Assembly (NCBI GenBank): GCA_037178855.1
Contig: JASJZC010000005.1
Location: forward strand, 6,076,001-6,140,000
Length of the DNA: 64,000 bases
Source: Oscheius sp. JU75
Lineage: Eukaryota > Nematoda > Chromadorea > Rhabditida > Rhabditidae
Reading direction: 5' to 3'
Each line of letters starts with the position of its first letter. The first letter of the stretch is position 1. The notes under the pieces are model-generated. The model searched no databases. It was not told the DNA's origin and saw nothing but the letters and a program-made list of their open reading frames with translations. A program made the position numbers and the translations under genes. Shown in pieces: positions 24,467 through 35,563 of this stretch.

Positions 24467-24651
24467 TGGAACACATAAGATTCTCCTATGACTTTTTCAA
24501 TTGGATCGGTTAGTATTGCCGAAAGGCTTAATTTATCGATTGAATAAGTATTTATTTGTCAGTTCGGTACGCGAGATCAGTTGTTTACCAGCACAATAAT
24601 CACAATGGTAAGATTTGGGAGAGTCTGGGAACCCGACGGAGAAGAGGATAG
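24467..24651 (+). CDS. Candidate two-exon small protein
   Basis: ATG 24467 to 24508, intron 24509-24562 (GTTAGT...TTTGTCAG), then 24563-24651. The product is about 43 residues: MKMLEHIRFSYDFFNWIVRY, then ARSVVYQHNNHNGKIWESLG and a TRRRRG end. The frame stays open across the junction and the composition is protein-like (aromatic, basic tail), but no family is recognised. The stop lies 14 bp from the stop of the converging chemoreceptor gene. A chance arrangement remains possible. Confidence 0.25.
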
Positions 24652-24664
24652 TGTCTAAACGATT

Positions 24665-25946
24665 CTAGGCGGTAGTTGCTATAAAACTAGAGGTATTGTT
24701 ACGGGCGTTAGCTGCACAGAGTGGGAGGTAAGAGGGAGCGGAAAAGAGACGGACCCAAGTTGCTTTGAAGAAGTCAGGAATACGACGGAGTAGTTTCTCG
24801 TCAAAGAACAGAACAGTCACTGGGAAGACGAGACAGATCGGTGTACTCGACATGTACCACACAGCCTGAACAGTTTTTTTGTCGAGGAATTAACAGAAAA
24901 CGAACTGATTGTAAAAGCCTGACTGTCTGGTCAGTTTCCGTTTCCAGATAGAACATTCCCACGAAGACCGGCAAGAGACAGAAGAGACACATTGCTCGAG
25001 TTAGCTTCAGCAAGACGTTGCAAGTAAACATGTTCTCTCTCAGCTGGTAGCGAGGTGAAATGGACGAGTAGTTGTTCTCTATGTACTCTTTCGTAGCTGC
25101 AGCATTTTTCTAAGCCTTTCATGTGCTGTGTAGATTAAAATTTCACACCTCGATGAGATTCTCAAAGTGCTTGGAGCAGATGAACATGAATATCGAAAGA
25201 ATAATTTGTCCAATGTTCCGAAGAGCCAAAGGAAGTCGCTGCTGCTGCATCTCACAAGTGATTTGGCTGCTCCGAGTGGATGACATATAGGTCAGATAGT
25301 AAATGGCCATCAGAGGATATGGAATGTACTGAAAGGTCCTTTTTCAATCTTTTACGGCGCTTACTGTAAAACTGCAAAAGAACTCTAGAAGCTTGGCGTT
25401 TTCCAGATGTTCGTAGGTGTTGAAGTATCGTGTGGCCACATTTCTTTCGACCACGATGGCGATTGGAAATAGACACATAGCGATAATCGAGTAGAAAGGC
25501 ATCTGCCAGACGAAGCCACATCCTTGGCTCTCTATTAGATCCTGAATAAATACCTTATTTTCCTTTCACTGTGATCTAAATTGCCAGACAGTTAATGAGT
25601 TTCACACCCACCATGTAGCTACATGTCCCATACTGCCAATCCGTGAGAAAGTAGAAAGTTCGAAGACCACTGTAGAGTGATGAGAAGGCGAGAGTGACAG
25701 TGATGTGGCGACAGAAGACTCGCATGTGGACATGGTAGCCACGGTAGACTCGCAGGGCAAGGAACAGTACGCAGTTCAGAGAGAGTGCAAGGAAATGGAG
25801 AGCTGAATTGGGTGATTTATGACTATCGACCTTGTTTTCATACCCAGTTCACAGCTGAACAAACCCTGAATAAGACGATCATTCTCTCGGTATTCGGTGG
25901 TCGACTTGGAGACGACTTCGTAGTCCTCCGTAGAGGTTCCATCCAT
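24665..25946 (-). CDS. Seven-transmembrane chemoreceptor, Sra superfamily (sra/srab/sre-like)
   Basis: The chosen start is ATG at 25946 (MDGTSTEDYEVVSKSTTEYR), which follows a TTGCAG acceptor near 25969. Hydrophobic segments are LHFLALSLNCVLFLALRVYR, ITVTLAFSSLYSGLRTFYFL, MPFYSIIAMCLFPIAIVVER, YIPYPLMAIYYLTYM, ALRNIGQIILSIFMFI, LTRAMCLFCLLPVFVGMFYL and a last segment ending at TAG 24665. The loop before TM6 reads ISPRYQLREN, matching the KYQxxEN signature of the Sra/Srab/Sre group. Five introns of 39-70 bp are visible. These receptors act in chemosensory neurons. The ligand is unknown. The exact class is uncertain. Confidence 0.7.
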
Positions 25947-27438
25947 GAGGAGAGCCAGGAGGGGACTGACTGCAAGCAATGATGTAACTACTCGTACACA
26001 AGAGACGTTTTCAGGGGAAAGTTACGAAAAAAAAAAGTGCTCGGACGGAAAATGAGATCATGTGCAATCAGCCGACGTCTTATATTCTGTTCTCCATGGT
26101 TACAGGAACGGGATCGTGAGAACCTCAATGGAAAAAGGTTTTTCTCGGGACTGAACGGTGTAAATGAAGAAGGGATGTTGATTAGATTCACGGCACTTTT
26201 GAATGCTTCCCTTTACTAGACAAAATATCAGAGGTTTCGATGAATTTGTGACCTCACAAATTACTGGGACGACATTCGCTTCTCATTAGCGTGTGCTTGA
26301 TTGGCACTGATATACGAAACAGAGCCAATTCAGGAGAAGGAAGGATCCTCATCCTTGCAGAGCCGAGTGCCATTTCCGGAGAGCAAGCGTAAAAGGCTTT
26401 ATACGAGATTACGGGGGGTCAGGGGGCGGAAACTAACAAATGACTACAACTGGTTTGTACTTTCTCAATAATGATTTCTTCAAGGGGGTTCTTCTATAGA
26501 AAATGATTTTTTGATCTTTTCAAACAGAAATATGTCCAGATTGAACATGAAAAATCTTGAGAAATCAGTCAAATGAATAAGGAATCTAAATCGAGCGCAT
26601 GAATGCGTCTGACTGGACCAGAAAGCTGTCAGCGATAAAACGAGACCACTGGTCGTCAAAACCATGTGTTTCACTTCAATATTGCTCTGCGCAGAGTGGA
26701 AAGGGGAATCCTTTTTGTTAAAAAAAACCTAAACCGGAGTTTGTAAAGTGTCAAGAGAATCTGGAAGTGGATAATGGGGCAGATTCGCACAGCATGTGAA
26801 GCACCTGTTATTTGTGATTAATCAGTGAAGATGAGATGAGAAAGAGTTCAAGGACTCACATGTGCGCGTGTTTTCGCCGTTCCGCACTGGGTCCCCAGGA
26901 AAAATGTTCGTGGTCCCTCTCTTTTTCCCTCTTCATTCTATGCATGATAGTGCGCGATCGATAGGAGACTGCGGCTTCAAGGCTTTAGGAAGCGTCACAA
27001 ACCTCGCGAGGGCAACACGTGACTTTATTTTTTCGAGAGAGAAAAGACTGCAAGAAGAAAAAAATCCAGAAGTCTAGGGGGATGGGAAGTAGTATATAGT
27101 ACCGTAAAGCAACACAAACTTCTTGTTTCCTCAACTTCAGAACCAAAAGAGTGATAGTCCTGAATGTTTTTTTAGGAACTTCAAACTTCGGTATGCCCTC
27201 TGAAATGAACTTTACCCTTCGATCTTCTGCTTTTCGGGAATCAGTCTGAGACCATATTCGGATGACGATCTGATTGCTTTGGATTTGTATTCATGCTCGA
27301 TATCGTCACTTTCCATATCATTCTTTTCTCTGGCTCCGTACGGATCTCCTGCCAGCTGAGCATACAGAGCTCTGCCCGTCCCTATAAAGACACTGCTTCG
27401 TTTTTAGCGGCCAACGCAGCTCCCCCAATATCACAAAC
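25947..27438. other. Intergenic, shared upstream region of two divergent genes
   Basis: About 1.5 kb with no recognised gene. A TATAAA-like CCTATAAAG at about 27382 lies 57 bp upstream of the CC-domain gene start and is a candidate core promoter element. Confidence 0.4.
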
Positions 27439-28371
27439 ATGAATGGTGAGTCAGGCTATTTAGAGAAAATAATGGAGTTTTTGCAGCTTTCATCTTCTCA
27501 TTCGTCTCGGTGACACTGGCCGCAAATCATCTGGTCGACGATAGCTATCTGGCTGAAAGACACAAACGACAAGCCTATTACGTGTGCGGAACATTTCCAA
27601 ACTTCTTTTACTCTCGAACACGTAATATCTCTTTGTATGCACCGGACAGAACAAATCTTACAGCTTGTAGCAACGTCTGCACCAACGGTGGCCGGTATTT
27701 GAATGTGGGCTGCACTCGCTCTACCGATTGTGTTCCATATTACAAGTTAGTTAGAGTCTTGTTCAGCCAGCAAAAACTTTTCAGTGGTGTCTCTACGTGT
27801 ATCAACGGCTGCTGTTGCACGTCTCCTGCTCCCACTTCTCCCCCGAATAGCCTCCGATTCGGTAATTCCATTATCAGGTATCAACCAAGCCTTTTAGGTT
27901 ACTGCCCGTCTGGACAGCAATCTGAAGTCAGATGCAGCGGAAGAGGTCAATGTCAGACCAGTAATCAGAGCTGTATGACGGGGCTCTGCTGTGACAACAC
28001 TGGAAATGAGTGGTCAGGTGTAAAACTGTTTTGATGTGGGGAAAACAAAAGAGGTTTCAGTGACATGTGGAGGACTGGCTGCTTTGGGGTCCTGTTCAAA
28101 CGGAGCCTGTTCACAGGGAGTCTGCACGGCTTCCAACTATTGTTGTGAATGCTCCGTTGGTCGAAGTGCTGGAAGATGTAACAACGTGAGTATAACATGC
28201 TGTTCCACACGAGACCCAAATGTTTAGGGAGTATGTCCTGTTGGATTCTCCTGCAACTCGCTCGGCTACTGCTGCTCATCCTGTCCAGGAAACGTCATGC
28301 CTTTCGGTCAATGTCGAAACGGAGTCTGCGGCGGAGGAAGAAACTGTATTGCTGGCAACATCTGCTGTTAA
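27439..28371 (+). CDS. Secreted cysteine-rich CC-domain protein
   Basis: A 7-nt first coding exon (ATGAATG, 27439-27445) is spliced to the signal peptide MNAFIFSFVSVTLAANHL. A KRQ processing site follows. The mature part holds several cysteine modules ending in CCC or CC: CINGCCC, CMTGLCCDN, then GSCSNGACSQGVCTASNYCC and a final PFGQCRNGVCGGGRN-CIAGNICC before TAA at 28369-28371. The repeated CxxGxCxxGxCxxxNxCC spacing is the nematode CC domain. Four or five short introns are visible. Likely an extracellular or cuticle/pharynx protein; the precise role is unknown. AATAAA follows near 28423. Confidence 0.75.
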
Positions 28372-28432
28372 CTTTGAGCTTTCATCAACTTCTAATGTTT
28401 GTTTCATACACTGTAAAAAAAAAAATAAAGAA

Positions 28433-29722
28433 TCACATCCAACTACTCGTCAGCTGATTGAAGTAGACATCACCCTCGCTCCCTCGAGTGACGTGATCAC
28501 GGAGGAACTCATCGTCAACCTTTCTTCTGAATAGCTTCAATGTGAATTGACGCCATTCCTTCACGCAGAAAATGAAGGCCATGTAAACGGGAAAGACAAG
28601 TCTTAAAATTGGACTGTACAGTACTATACTGAAAGACTTACACAGATAAGTCAAACTCGAGGATAATCTGAATGACCGTCTCAACTTTGTGACCGAGGTC
28701 AATGGCGAGAATTACTGCTAGAAAACAGTGCGAAACTATGATACCAGAAACGACAAAGTACACGTAGCGAATGAGCTGAATTTGAATTTCTCTACTGTGG
28801 TTTTTGAGCATACCTTGAAAGATCTGATGTTCTCTTCAAGCTGGAACTTTGTACTGAGGGTGTATTCGGACGAATCCTTCTGACACTTGTTCAGCTGATT
28901 CACGTTGTACCGCCAAAGACACAAGTACAACTGGAACTTTATTCAGTCGGACTCATGGTAACCTACAGCTATTGAAGCAGAAGACAAAGTCGCTAGATAA
29001 ATGCATAGACCGACTATGAAACGAGGATCTTCGAACCAATCCCAACAAAATCCAACAACTAGAGAACAAGACAACAGAATGGAGATAATGACAACATAGA
29101 AACGATTCTCTTTTTCGTAATCCTGAAATTTGAATTGTTTCTTTCCACAAATTAACAATGTTTCTAATGTTAGTCGTTGACCTTTTTCACCTGGTCTCGT
29201 TTTTATGGGGACATGTCAAGAATGCTTTAGAGAAACAGTTCTCGCCATTCTTCAAATACCTTAGCGATGTAAGACGTAAGCAAGCATGCTCCGACTCACC
29301 CTCAGATGCACAGAGGCAAAAGTTCTTTCGAGAATCGCCGCTGGAATCGCCGCAGAAATAAGACTGATATATAGGGTTCGAGCCATAGCGTGGACATCTA
29401 TCAGTTCCGTCAAGTCTAAAGAGCATTTCACGGTTATTACCTTCCGTTCACCTTTTCTCAACAAAGCTGAGAAAATGAACCATATGCGTACTAGCGAAGC
29501 TGGACAATAAAGACTACAGAAGAAACTGATGATCGTGGAAAGATTCCTATGAAAGTGACGTTTGAAGTTGACTAAATACTGAAGCAGAGCCAAAGTGACC
29601 AAATTGATAATGATAGTCAGTACTTCAACGAGAAGAATACATGTATAGCCTCCAGAAAAACTGGAAGTGAGAAGATAACTGGAATTTGCTTGTATACGCA
29701 AATAAATTCCGCCAAACATCAT
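28433..29722 (-). CDS. Sre-family seven-transmembrane chemoreceptor
   Basis: ATG at 29722 (MMFGGIYLRIQANSSYLL) is followed by TM segments YTCILLVEVLTIIINLVTLA, SFFCSLYCPASLVRIWFIF, ARTLYISLISAAIPAAILER (with TFAS, the Sre ERxFAS-type motif), VVIISILLSCSLVVGFCW, IVGLCIYLATLSSASIAV, YVYFVVSGIIVSHCFLAVIL and VLYSPILRLVFPVYMAFIF. The loop EYTLSTKFQLEENIRSFK is the Sre signature. Introns are short, with donors such as GTAATA/GTAAGA-like and TTTCAG or TTTAG acceptors. The stop is only 61 bp from the stop of the converging CC-domain gene. Chemosensory receptor, ligand unknown. Confidence 0.8.
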
Positions 29723-30229
29723 AACTGACTGAATCTTTTAAGTATTCAAGACATGATCGTAGACTTTTCAGCTGTCCTCGGCAAGGCCGATGAACACTTC
29801 AAACAAGTTCAGTTTAGAAACGAAATGACTACGGGGAAAGTAATCAGAGAATCTGTGAAAGGGATTATATGACAACAACCTGATTGTATCCTTTTCACCT
29901 TTGCTTCACAAAAAAACGGGAGTCTGAACCCGGTGGACGCCCCGAGTTTTCAAGATTGTCACTTATCCTCCATTTCTCCGATTCACAGCCTCCCGACAGT
30001 CAACTTCATTTAACACATTCAAGGCGCCACTTTCCTGCTTGGCGAGGTTCCGAAAACTTGTACCCGAAAATCTACAATTTTGCAGTGCATAATTTTCGAA
30101 GTGATCAAATCAGATATTAGAGGCTGGAGTAGTGTCGTGGTATGTGGGGGTCGGTGACTGGGAGTTCTCCCAAAACGTAACAAAATATCAAAGGCACGAT
30201 AGTCCTGTGGTCTTTCTTGCTGTTATTTT
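29723..30229. other. Intergenic, nothing recognised
   Basis: About 0.5 kb between two minus-strand genes. It holds the promoter region of the Sre gene and 3' flank of the MLT-10-like gene. No other feature is seen. Confidence 0.45.
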
Positions 30230-32970
30230 TCAGACTCTGGTAGAGACATAGCCTCGACGCAGTTCCTCAAAGTCGAGAGTCAACTTCGAAGCAGAAAGCC
30301 TGGAGATTTCTGTGGTAGAAGCTACGGGAGGGAGTGCTATTGTAGGAGACGACAACACAAATGGAGCAAAAGCGAGCAAGTGATCTTGAAATGACTTGAT
30401 AATTCTGACAAAATATAGTCGAAATATAGTTAGAGTTAGAGCATACTCATTTATTTGCACCCGTAAAGCAGTTATTCAATTGTAGTTTTTTCACGAAAGG
30501 AACGACGGGGAAAGCACAACTTCCGATGCTATCAGCTTTGATTCAACCTGAATATAGCTATTATTTTTGTCCCTCTAAACACACCAAGGGTGAAAGAGCA
30601 TACGGCGACAGAACCAGGGCGAACAGAGCTTGAGGGGAAGCTATCAACGGCGAGAGAACAAATGGACTCAGAACCAAAGGATTGCCGACCATAGGACCTG
30701 GAACAATATGCCACTGTAAACTTTTTGAGCTTACTCAGAATCAGAGGGTTGAGAACCATGGGAGATAAAATAAGAGGTGAGAAAACTTGAGGACCTGGAA
30801 ATGTGAGTTATCGAGGGAGAAAAGGCTGAACTTGCTTAGAATAAGAGGAGACAAGACCAAAGGGGAAAGAATTAGCGGATTGAAGACTCCTGGTACCAGT
30901 ATCAAGGGATGAAGGACAAGAGGACTCAAGACAATAGGCGAGAATACCAGTGGAGACAGTATGAGTGGGCCGAGAACACGGGGACCTAAAAGATAAGAGC
31001 GCTTACTGTTCGTGACTCACTCAGAATCAGTGGGACGAACACCCATGGAGACAAGATAATGGGGCCTAGAACTGCAGGACCTGAAAGATTGAATCAAAAT
31101 GATCAAGCGAGAAACAGACTTAGAATAATTGGAGTAAGGACGAGTGGACTCAGATAGACGGGTTGCGAGAGCGCAGTCGAGGCAAAGACCAAAGTGACCA
31201 GAAGAAAGGGCGAGCCAACAATGTCTTTCTGTCTCACTTTGAACTTTTCAGCTTCGGATATCTTTCGAATGCTGGAGACTTGTATGAAAGAATGAGACTT
31301 ACTCTGTTTCGATCATTTTCATTGGATCGTCTCGCATACTTTTCGATTTGAAACGACGCAAAGTCTTTGGATTGTGATAAGGTGATTTGGATCCGTAGAC
31401 AATGTCTAGCTGCTCGTCTGAGAGAAAGGCAAAGCCGTTCGTATTGAGATCATCCTTCTGAACTCTAATGTTTGCAATGATAAGTAAGACCCCACCTGAA
31501 CTTTGTTGTAAGTTTTATCCAGAGCTTCGAAGACCTCTATTTTCCTTCCCTCCAACTGTCCTCCGATCTTTGTAGCATTCTCCTTTGTAAAATATAGTGG
31601 TGTTCCATCAGGAGCTCTCATTTCGCTCTCCTTCTTTTTCCTCTGTTTCTTTTCCATTGCCTCCACAGCGTCTGTGACTCCGGCAGCCTCAACCACAAAA
31701 TCCAACCAGGCTTCTTGGTCCCGGCTGTGAAGATTGCCCAGTATCTTGGGCAGGGAGAGCACCTCCTCTTCTTTTTGACCGTCTTCGTGGAGAGAGAACA
31801 AAGATGGGGAGAGAAGATTGATCAGACCATTTTCTTCCTCCTCGGGAACGATGGAAAAGAATCTCGGACTGAACATTTTGATAGTTTTCTTGTCGAAGCC
31901 GGTCATGTTCTTGCCCGCCATTTGGAGAGCCATTCGGACAGCATCTCTGACAAGTCTCATTGGAACTCGGATTTGATCTCTTTGCTTTCTGACAATCGCC
32001 TCCTTCAACAACTCTTCATCATCCTCCATCTCCATTTTGCGCATTGCCAAGGGTTTCCGCTGATCCAGATACTCTTCCGGAGTATTGTCAATCATTGCCC
32101 TCAGTCGTTTTTTCATCTCCCGACGCTGTTTTTTCTCTTCCTGTGCCTCTTTTCCAATTTTCTTCACACGAGTGACTGTGTCTCTCCATGTTTCAACAGA
32201 AGCCTCGTCCTTGCTCTTCCATCTTCTCACATTCTTCGTCAACTGACGAGCCACTTGGAACAGTACGGGCTCGTCTCGATAACTTTTTAGCTTGTAAATG
32301 TCCTTGTTTACTCGCTAGATTTTGAATAATAATAAATCGATAACCCTACTTTCACATTCAGTTCTCGTTTGAAACGTGCTCGACCAAAACTGCCCATCCA
32401 GTCCAAGTCCTTCTTTCTCTTCCGAAGCTTCTCTACAGTTATTGGGATGGTCTTTGCCTTATTGTGTTTTACTGAAAAGTGCATTGAATATTTGCTCAAA
32501 TTGCTCACCTTTAGTCAACGTCTTCCTCCTTTGTTTTGTTGCATTGCTACGGTCCAAAACTTTAACGACACATCTAGCATGTTCCGGTACGCTTTGAGCT
32601 TTCTTTGAGCATGTCTGGATCTTTTCTCGTTCCTCTTCACGCATCTGATTCATGCTAAAGAATTTTAGTGGCTCAAGAAAACAGGAACTGACCGTTTGGA
32701 GGCAAGGGCTGCCATGAAACCCGACATGGCTTGGCTGAGCCATTTGTCCAAAAGTTCGAATGTCGCCGGCTCATCCAACGGAACTCGAAAAACATTTCCA
32801 TTCTGAACATCAGAATGAAACGTAACTTTGAAACATAACTCAGTTTACCTTGATCGTAGCATTCGATTCCACCTCAAAATTTACAACTTCCGCGAAACAG
32901 TCCTCTGAAAACTGTCTAGAGTTCCAGCGTGTACTTTGAAACTACCAGTAAGAGAAGAAAAAAAGATCAT
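30230..32970 (-). CDS. MLT-10-like moulting-cycle protein (DUF644) with proline-rich pentapeptide repeats
   Basis: ATG 32970 (MIFFSSLT) is spliced to [19 protein letters not shown] and [21 protein letters not shown] long exon (32254-31500) carries the moulting-cycle domain: [55 protein letters not shown], then [20 protein letters not shown] hydrophobic segment ([20 protein letters not shown]) precedes about 25 pentapeptides of the [10 protein letters not shown] type, as in C. elegans MLT-10 relatives, which are secreted during moulting and affect the cuticle. Repeat exons are separated by introns of 35-41 bp placed identically in the repeat. The end is either at a TGA at 30491 or, through a GTGAAA donor, at 30230 with a further [19 protein letters not shown] tail. 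I favour the longer form. Confidence 0.85.
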
Positions 32971-33370
32971 TCGATAAGGACGGATTCTCGAAAGTATCTT
33001 CCGTCTAGTCTTTTGTATGTCACGCCTCTTTTCGGCGATTAACAACAAGTTCATTAACAGCGGCTGTGGCTAATTAAACAGACACAACAAGTTGAGGTGT
33101 GCTACTAGAGGAAGGCACCATATTGGACCGTGGACTCGATTCGAATTAGCTTTTAGGGACGAAACTTGTTATATATTTAGAGTGAGAAGACATACGGTTT
33201 AAAAATAGAAGAAGTGACAGTATATGTTCATAACTTTTTTTTAAAGTTTTGAGTTTTAAAGTTTTTGAAACAATACTATCAAACACTAAAAGTTGTACTA
33301 TCAAAGTGTCCATAAATCTGACCTGGTCGCGCCTATAAACCAGTTCGGTACGGCTTTTACTAAGGATTAC
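32971..33370. other. Promoter region of the MLT-10-like gene; nothing else recognised
   Basis: About 400 bp, AT-rich around 33170-33270 with short runs of TTTAAAG. No gene is seen. Confidence 0.4.
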
Positions 33371-33839
33371 CGCCGATGATAAATGAACAAACGAGTCGTT
33401 CTTTTGCCTTTCGGGACAGGATATTGTCCAAACCAATCTGCGAATTGGAAAATGTTTATTCCCGTATTGAAAGGATGTGTTTCAAATAGTGACAACCACG
33501 TCTTTCGGTCCCTCGGAAGAATGTAGTAAAGAATGAGCGGAAGAGTTTCGACTGCCGGATGAAGACAAGCGAGCACACCACATTTCCTGAAATTCATGAC
33601 ATTCTGAAAGCGGAAGAATACTTGCCCTCGTCATATAGAGAATCGTTCCGAGCCAGAGGAACAGTAAGGCCCAGCCGAGAATGCAGACCTGTTGTTCTCG
33701 TAACACCTGAGACTTCTATGGGTCAAGTAAATGAGAAATTGATACCTGACATTGAGCTGAACTCAGTTCACATGACCCGAAGAGAAAAGATCCCATCTGG
33801 GGTCACATTTAACAGAATGTCTGAAGACTTTTGATGTGA
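33371..33839 (-). pseudogene. Chemoreceptor-like fragment
   Basis: Two hydrophobic stretches are readable on the minus strand: VCILGWALLFLWLGTILYM, and CGVLACLHPAVETLPLILYY followed by ILPRDRKTW. They have the look of TM6 and TM7 plus the basic start of a tail in nematode chemoreceptors. They join in frame only with a 22-bp GCAAGT...TTTCAG intron; the more reasonable 39-bp intron shifts the frame. Upstream frames contain stops. I read this as a decayed receptor rather than a working gene. Confidence 0.3.
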
Positions 33840-34744
33840 AGACTCATAGAGAGTAGAGAGCCGAACGTCGATCGACTGATTATGCGTGTTTTGTGAAGCA
33901 CGAGGAGGCTACGACAATTGCCTACGCGGAAATATGATCAGCGTTTCGAGTGGAGGTGTGTCTCGGGTCGAAAAAGAAGCTTCTTATTTTTACATTTTAT
34001 GAATTTTAAATAGATGTGTTGTTATGAGCCAAAGCTTCAAAAAAGAGTTCTAATAGCAAAACAATTGTTTACGGAAGATGAAAGTACCACCGCATTTTCA
34101 TGTCCAAAACAAAAAGAGAGCAATAATTGTGAATTGAGACTAACCCTTGATTCACGCTATTTGTGAGAGCTTACATTCTAATGCAAAACAGACTTGCGTT
34201 TATGAGCCATTCGTTTACGTTTATGAGCCACAGTCAGAAAGCAATAAGGAATCTGGCCAGTCTCTGCTCAAATGTCAGCTTAGGGGAAGTGTGTTGTCAG
34301 AGAGGACAAAAGAGTTTTGTTCAGAATGAAAAGTAGTTTCAAAAGAGTTTAGCGGGTCAGAGATTGCCCTCGAAGGAGGAGAAGGTCATTTTCTACGAGG
34401 GCGTCTAACCTAATCCTAACTCTGCTTACGGCCGTCACAATTGGATATAAATAGCCATCCGGGTGAAATATACTCTTTTCAGAGACTGAAAGCAGAAAAG
34501 ACCCTTCTAAGAACCGAGCCTGAGCTATAATTTCGGGCACTCGAGCGTTGCAAAAGAGCAGTAATTGAAAACAAGGAGAGCCGTTCTCTAGACCCAGTAG
34601 GAAGAACCCATTTACATACGAGAAAGGAAGGTAAGCGATTGATCAGACGATTGAACTCGAAGAAAGAGCGCGCGTTTCGTCAAAAGAGGGTGGAATTTGC
34701 AGATTCGCATGTCTGAATATCTTTCTGCGCTTAGCTAATAGCCT
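33840..34744. other. No gene recognised
   Basis: About 0.9 kb. A short direct repeat, CGTTTATGAGCCA and CGTTTATGAGCCA, occurs at about 34197-34232. Nothing else can be supported. Confidence 0.4.
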
Positions 34745-35513
34745 TCAAAATGACACCGGCAGGCATGGCTGGAACGAACTTAAAGTGCTAAGATTGAGTG
34801 CGATTGGATGGAAAAACATTCTGCTATCTGGAGTCATCAATCCGTAGAGGGAGAAAAATAGCCAGAAGAGGAGTTTCAAGGACCTATTGTGGATTAGAAA
34901 AATGGCTGTTTGACATGGAATCGCGTAGAAATTAGAAGGCGAACGTAGGTCTTTCGACTTGACTATGCATGGGGGCAGTGACCACGGAAAGTTGCCCTCG
35001 TCGAGTAATGACATAAAGGACGTAAGCTGCAGACATGAGTGCTATAATTTACTCTTAGGAGACTAGACTGAGAAGAATTGTGTTCTTTCAACTGAAACGA
35101 AAAAATCTTCGTCATTGGACTCAACTTCCGGTCACATAACGAGAAGAGTCCAACCTATTACTCGAATTCATTGAACTCAGGAGAATTACTGAAGGAAGGA
35201 TACTTGCTAACTATCCACAAGCCCGAAACAGAAGTAATCTTAATTTGAGGGCCTGTGGTCTGTAGAGATGGTGAAGGCTAGTAGTCTCATCAGTGATTTC
35301 CTCAAAGATTTGGTAGTATCTTGGCAGAAGTTCTGAGAAAGAAGTGAATCCGATGGATATCATCAGACAAATGTACTTCCAAGCAGTTTGTCGTCGTGTC
35401 AACTGTCCACAAGGGACGCATCTGAGTTTAATGCTATCGAGACTACGTCTCGGGTCTGGGGAAAGGAAGAAAGATGAACAAATTTTTATTGGCTCCAACC
35501 CCCTGAAGGCCAA
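34745..35513 (-). pseudogene. Membrane-protein fragments, possibly chemoreceptor
   Basis: Minus-strand frames include RQTAWKYICLMISIGFTSFS with an ELLPRYYQIFEEITDE continuation (35480-35280) and, further on, SNFYAIPCQTAIFLIHNRSL with a KLLFWLFFSLYGL stretch. Each resembles a membrane helix with flanking charges, but they lie in different frames and I could not build a single spliced model. They may be remnants of a seven-transmembrane gene. Confidence 0.2.
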
Positions 35514-35563
35514 AAATGAACGGTGTACAACACTATTGAAGACAACAGAAAAACGATAGATGC

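Noticed and set aside
25947-25979. A longer chemoreceptor N-terminus from position 25979
   Set aside because: That codon is TTG, and a TTGCAG acceptor lies just inside it; the ATG at 25946 is preferred.
31715-32290. A 191-codon plus-strand open frame
   Set aside because: It is antisense to the long moulting-cycle-domain exon, which has clear family motifs on the minus strand.
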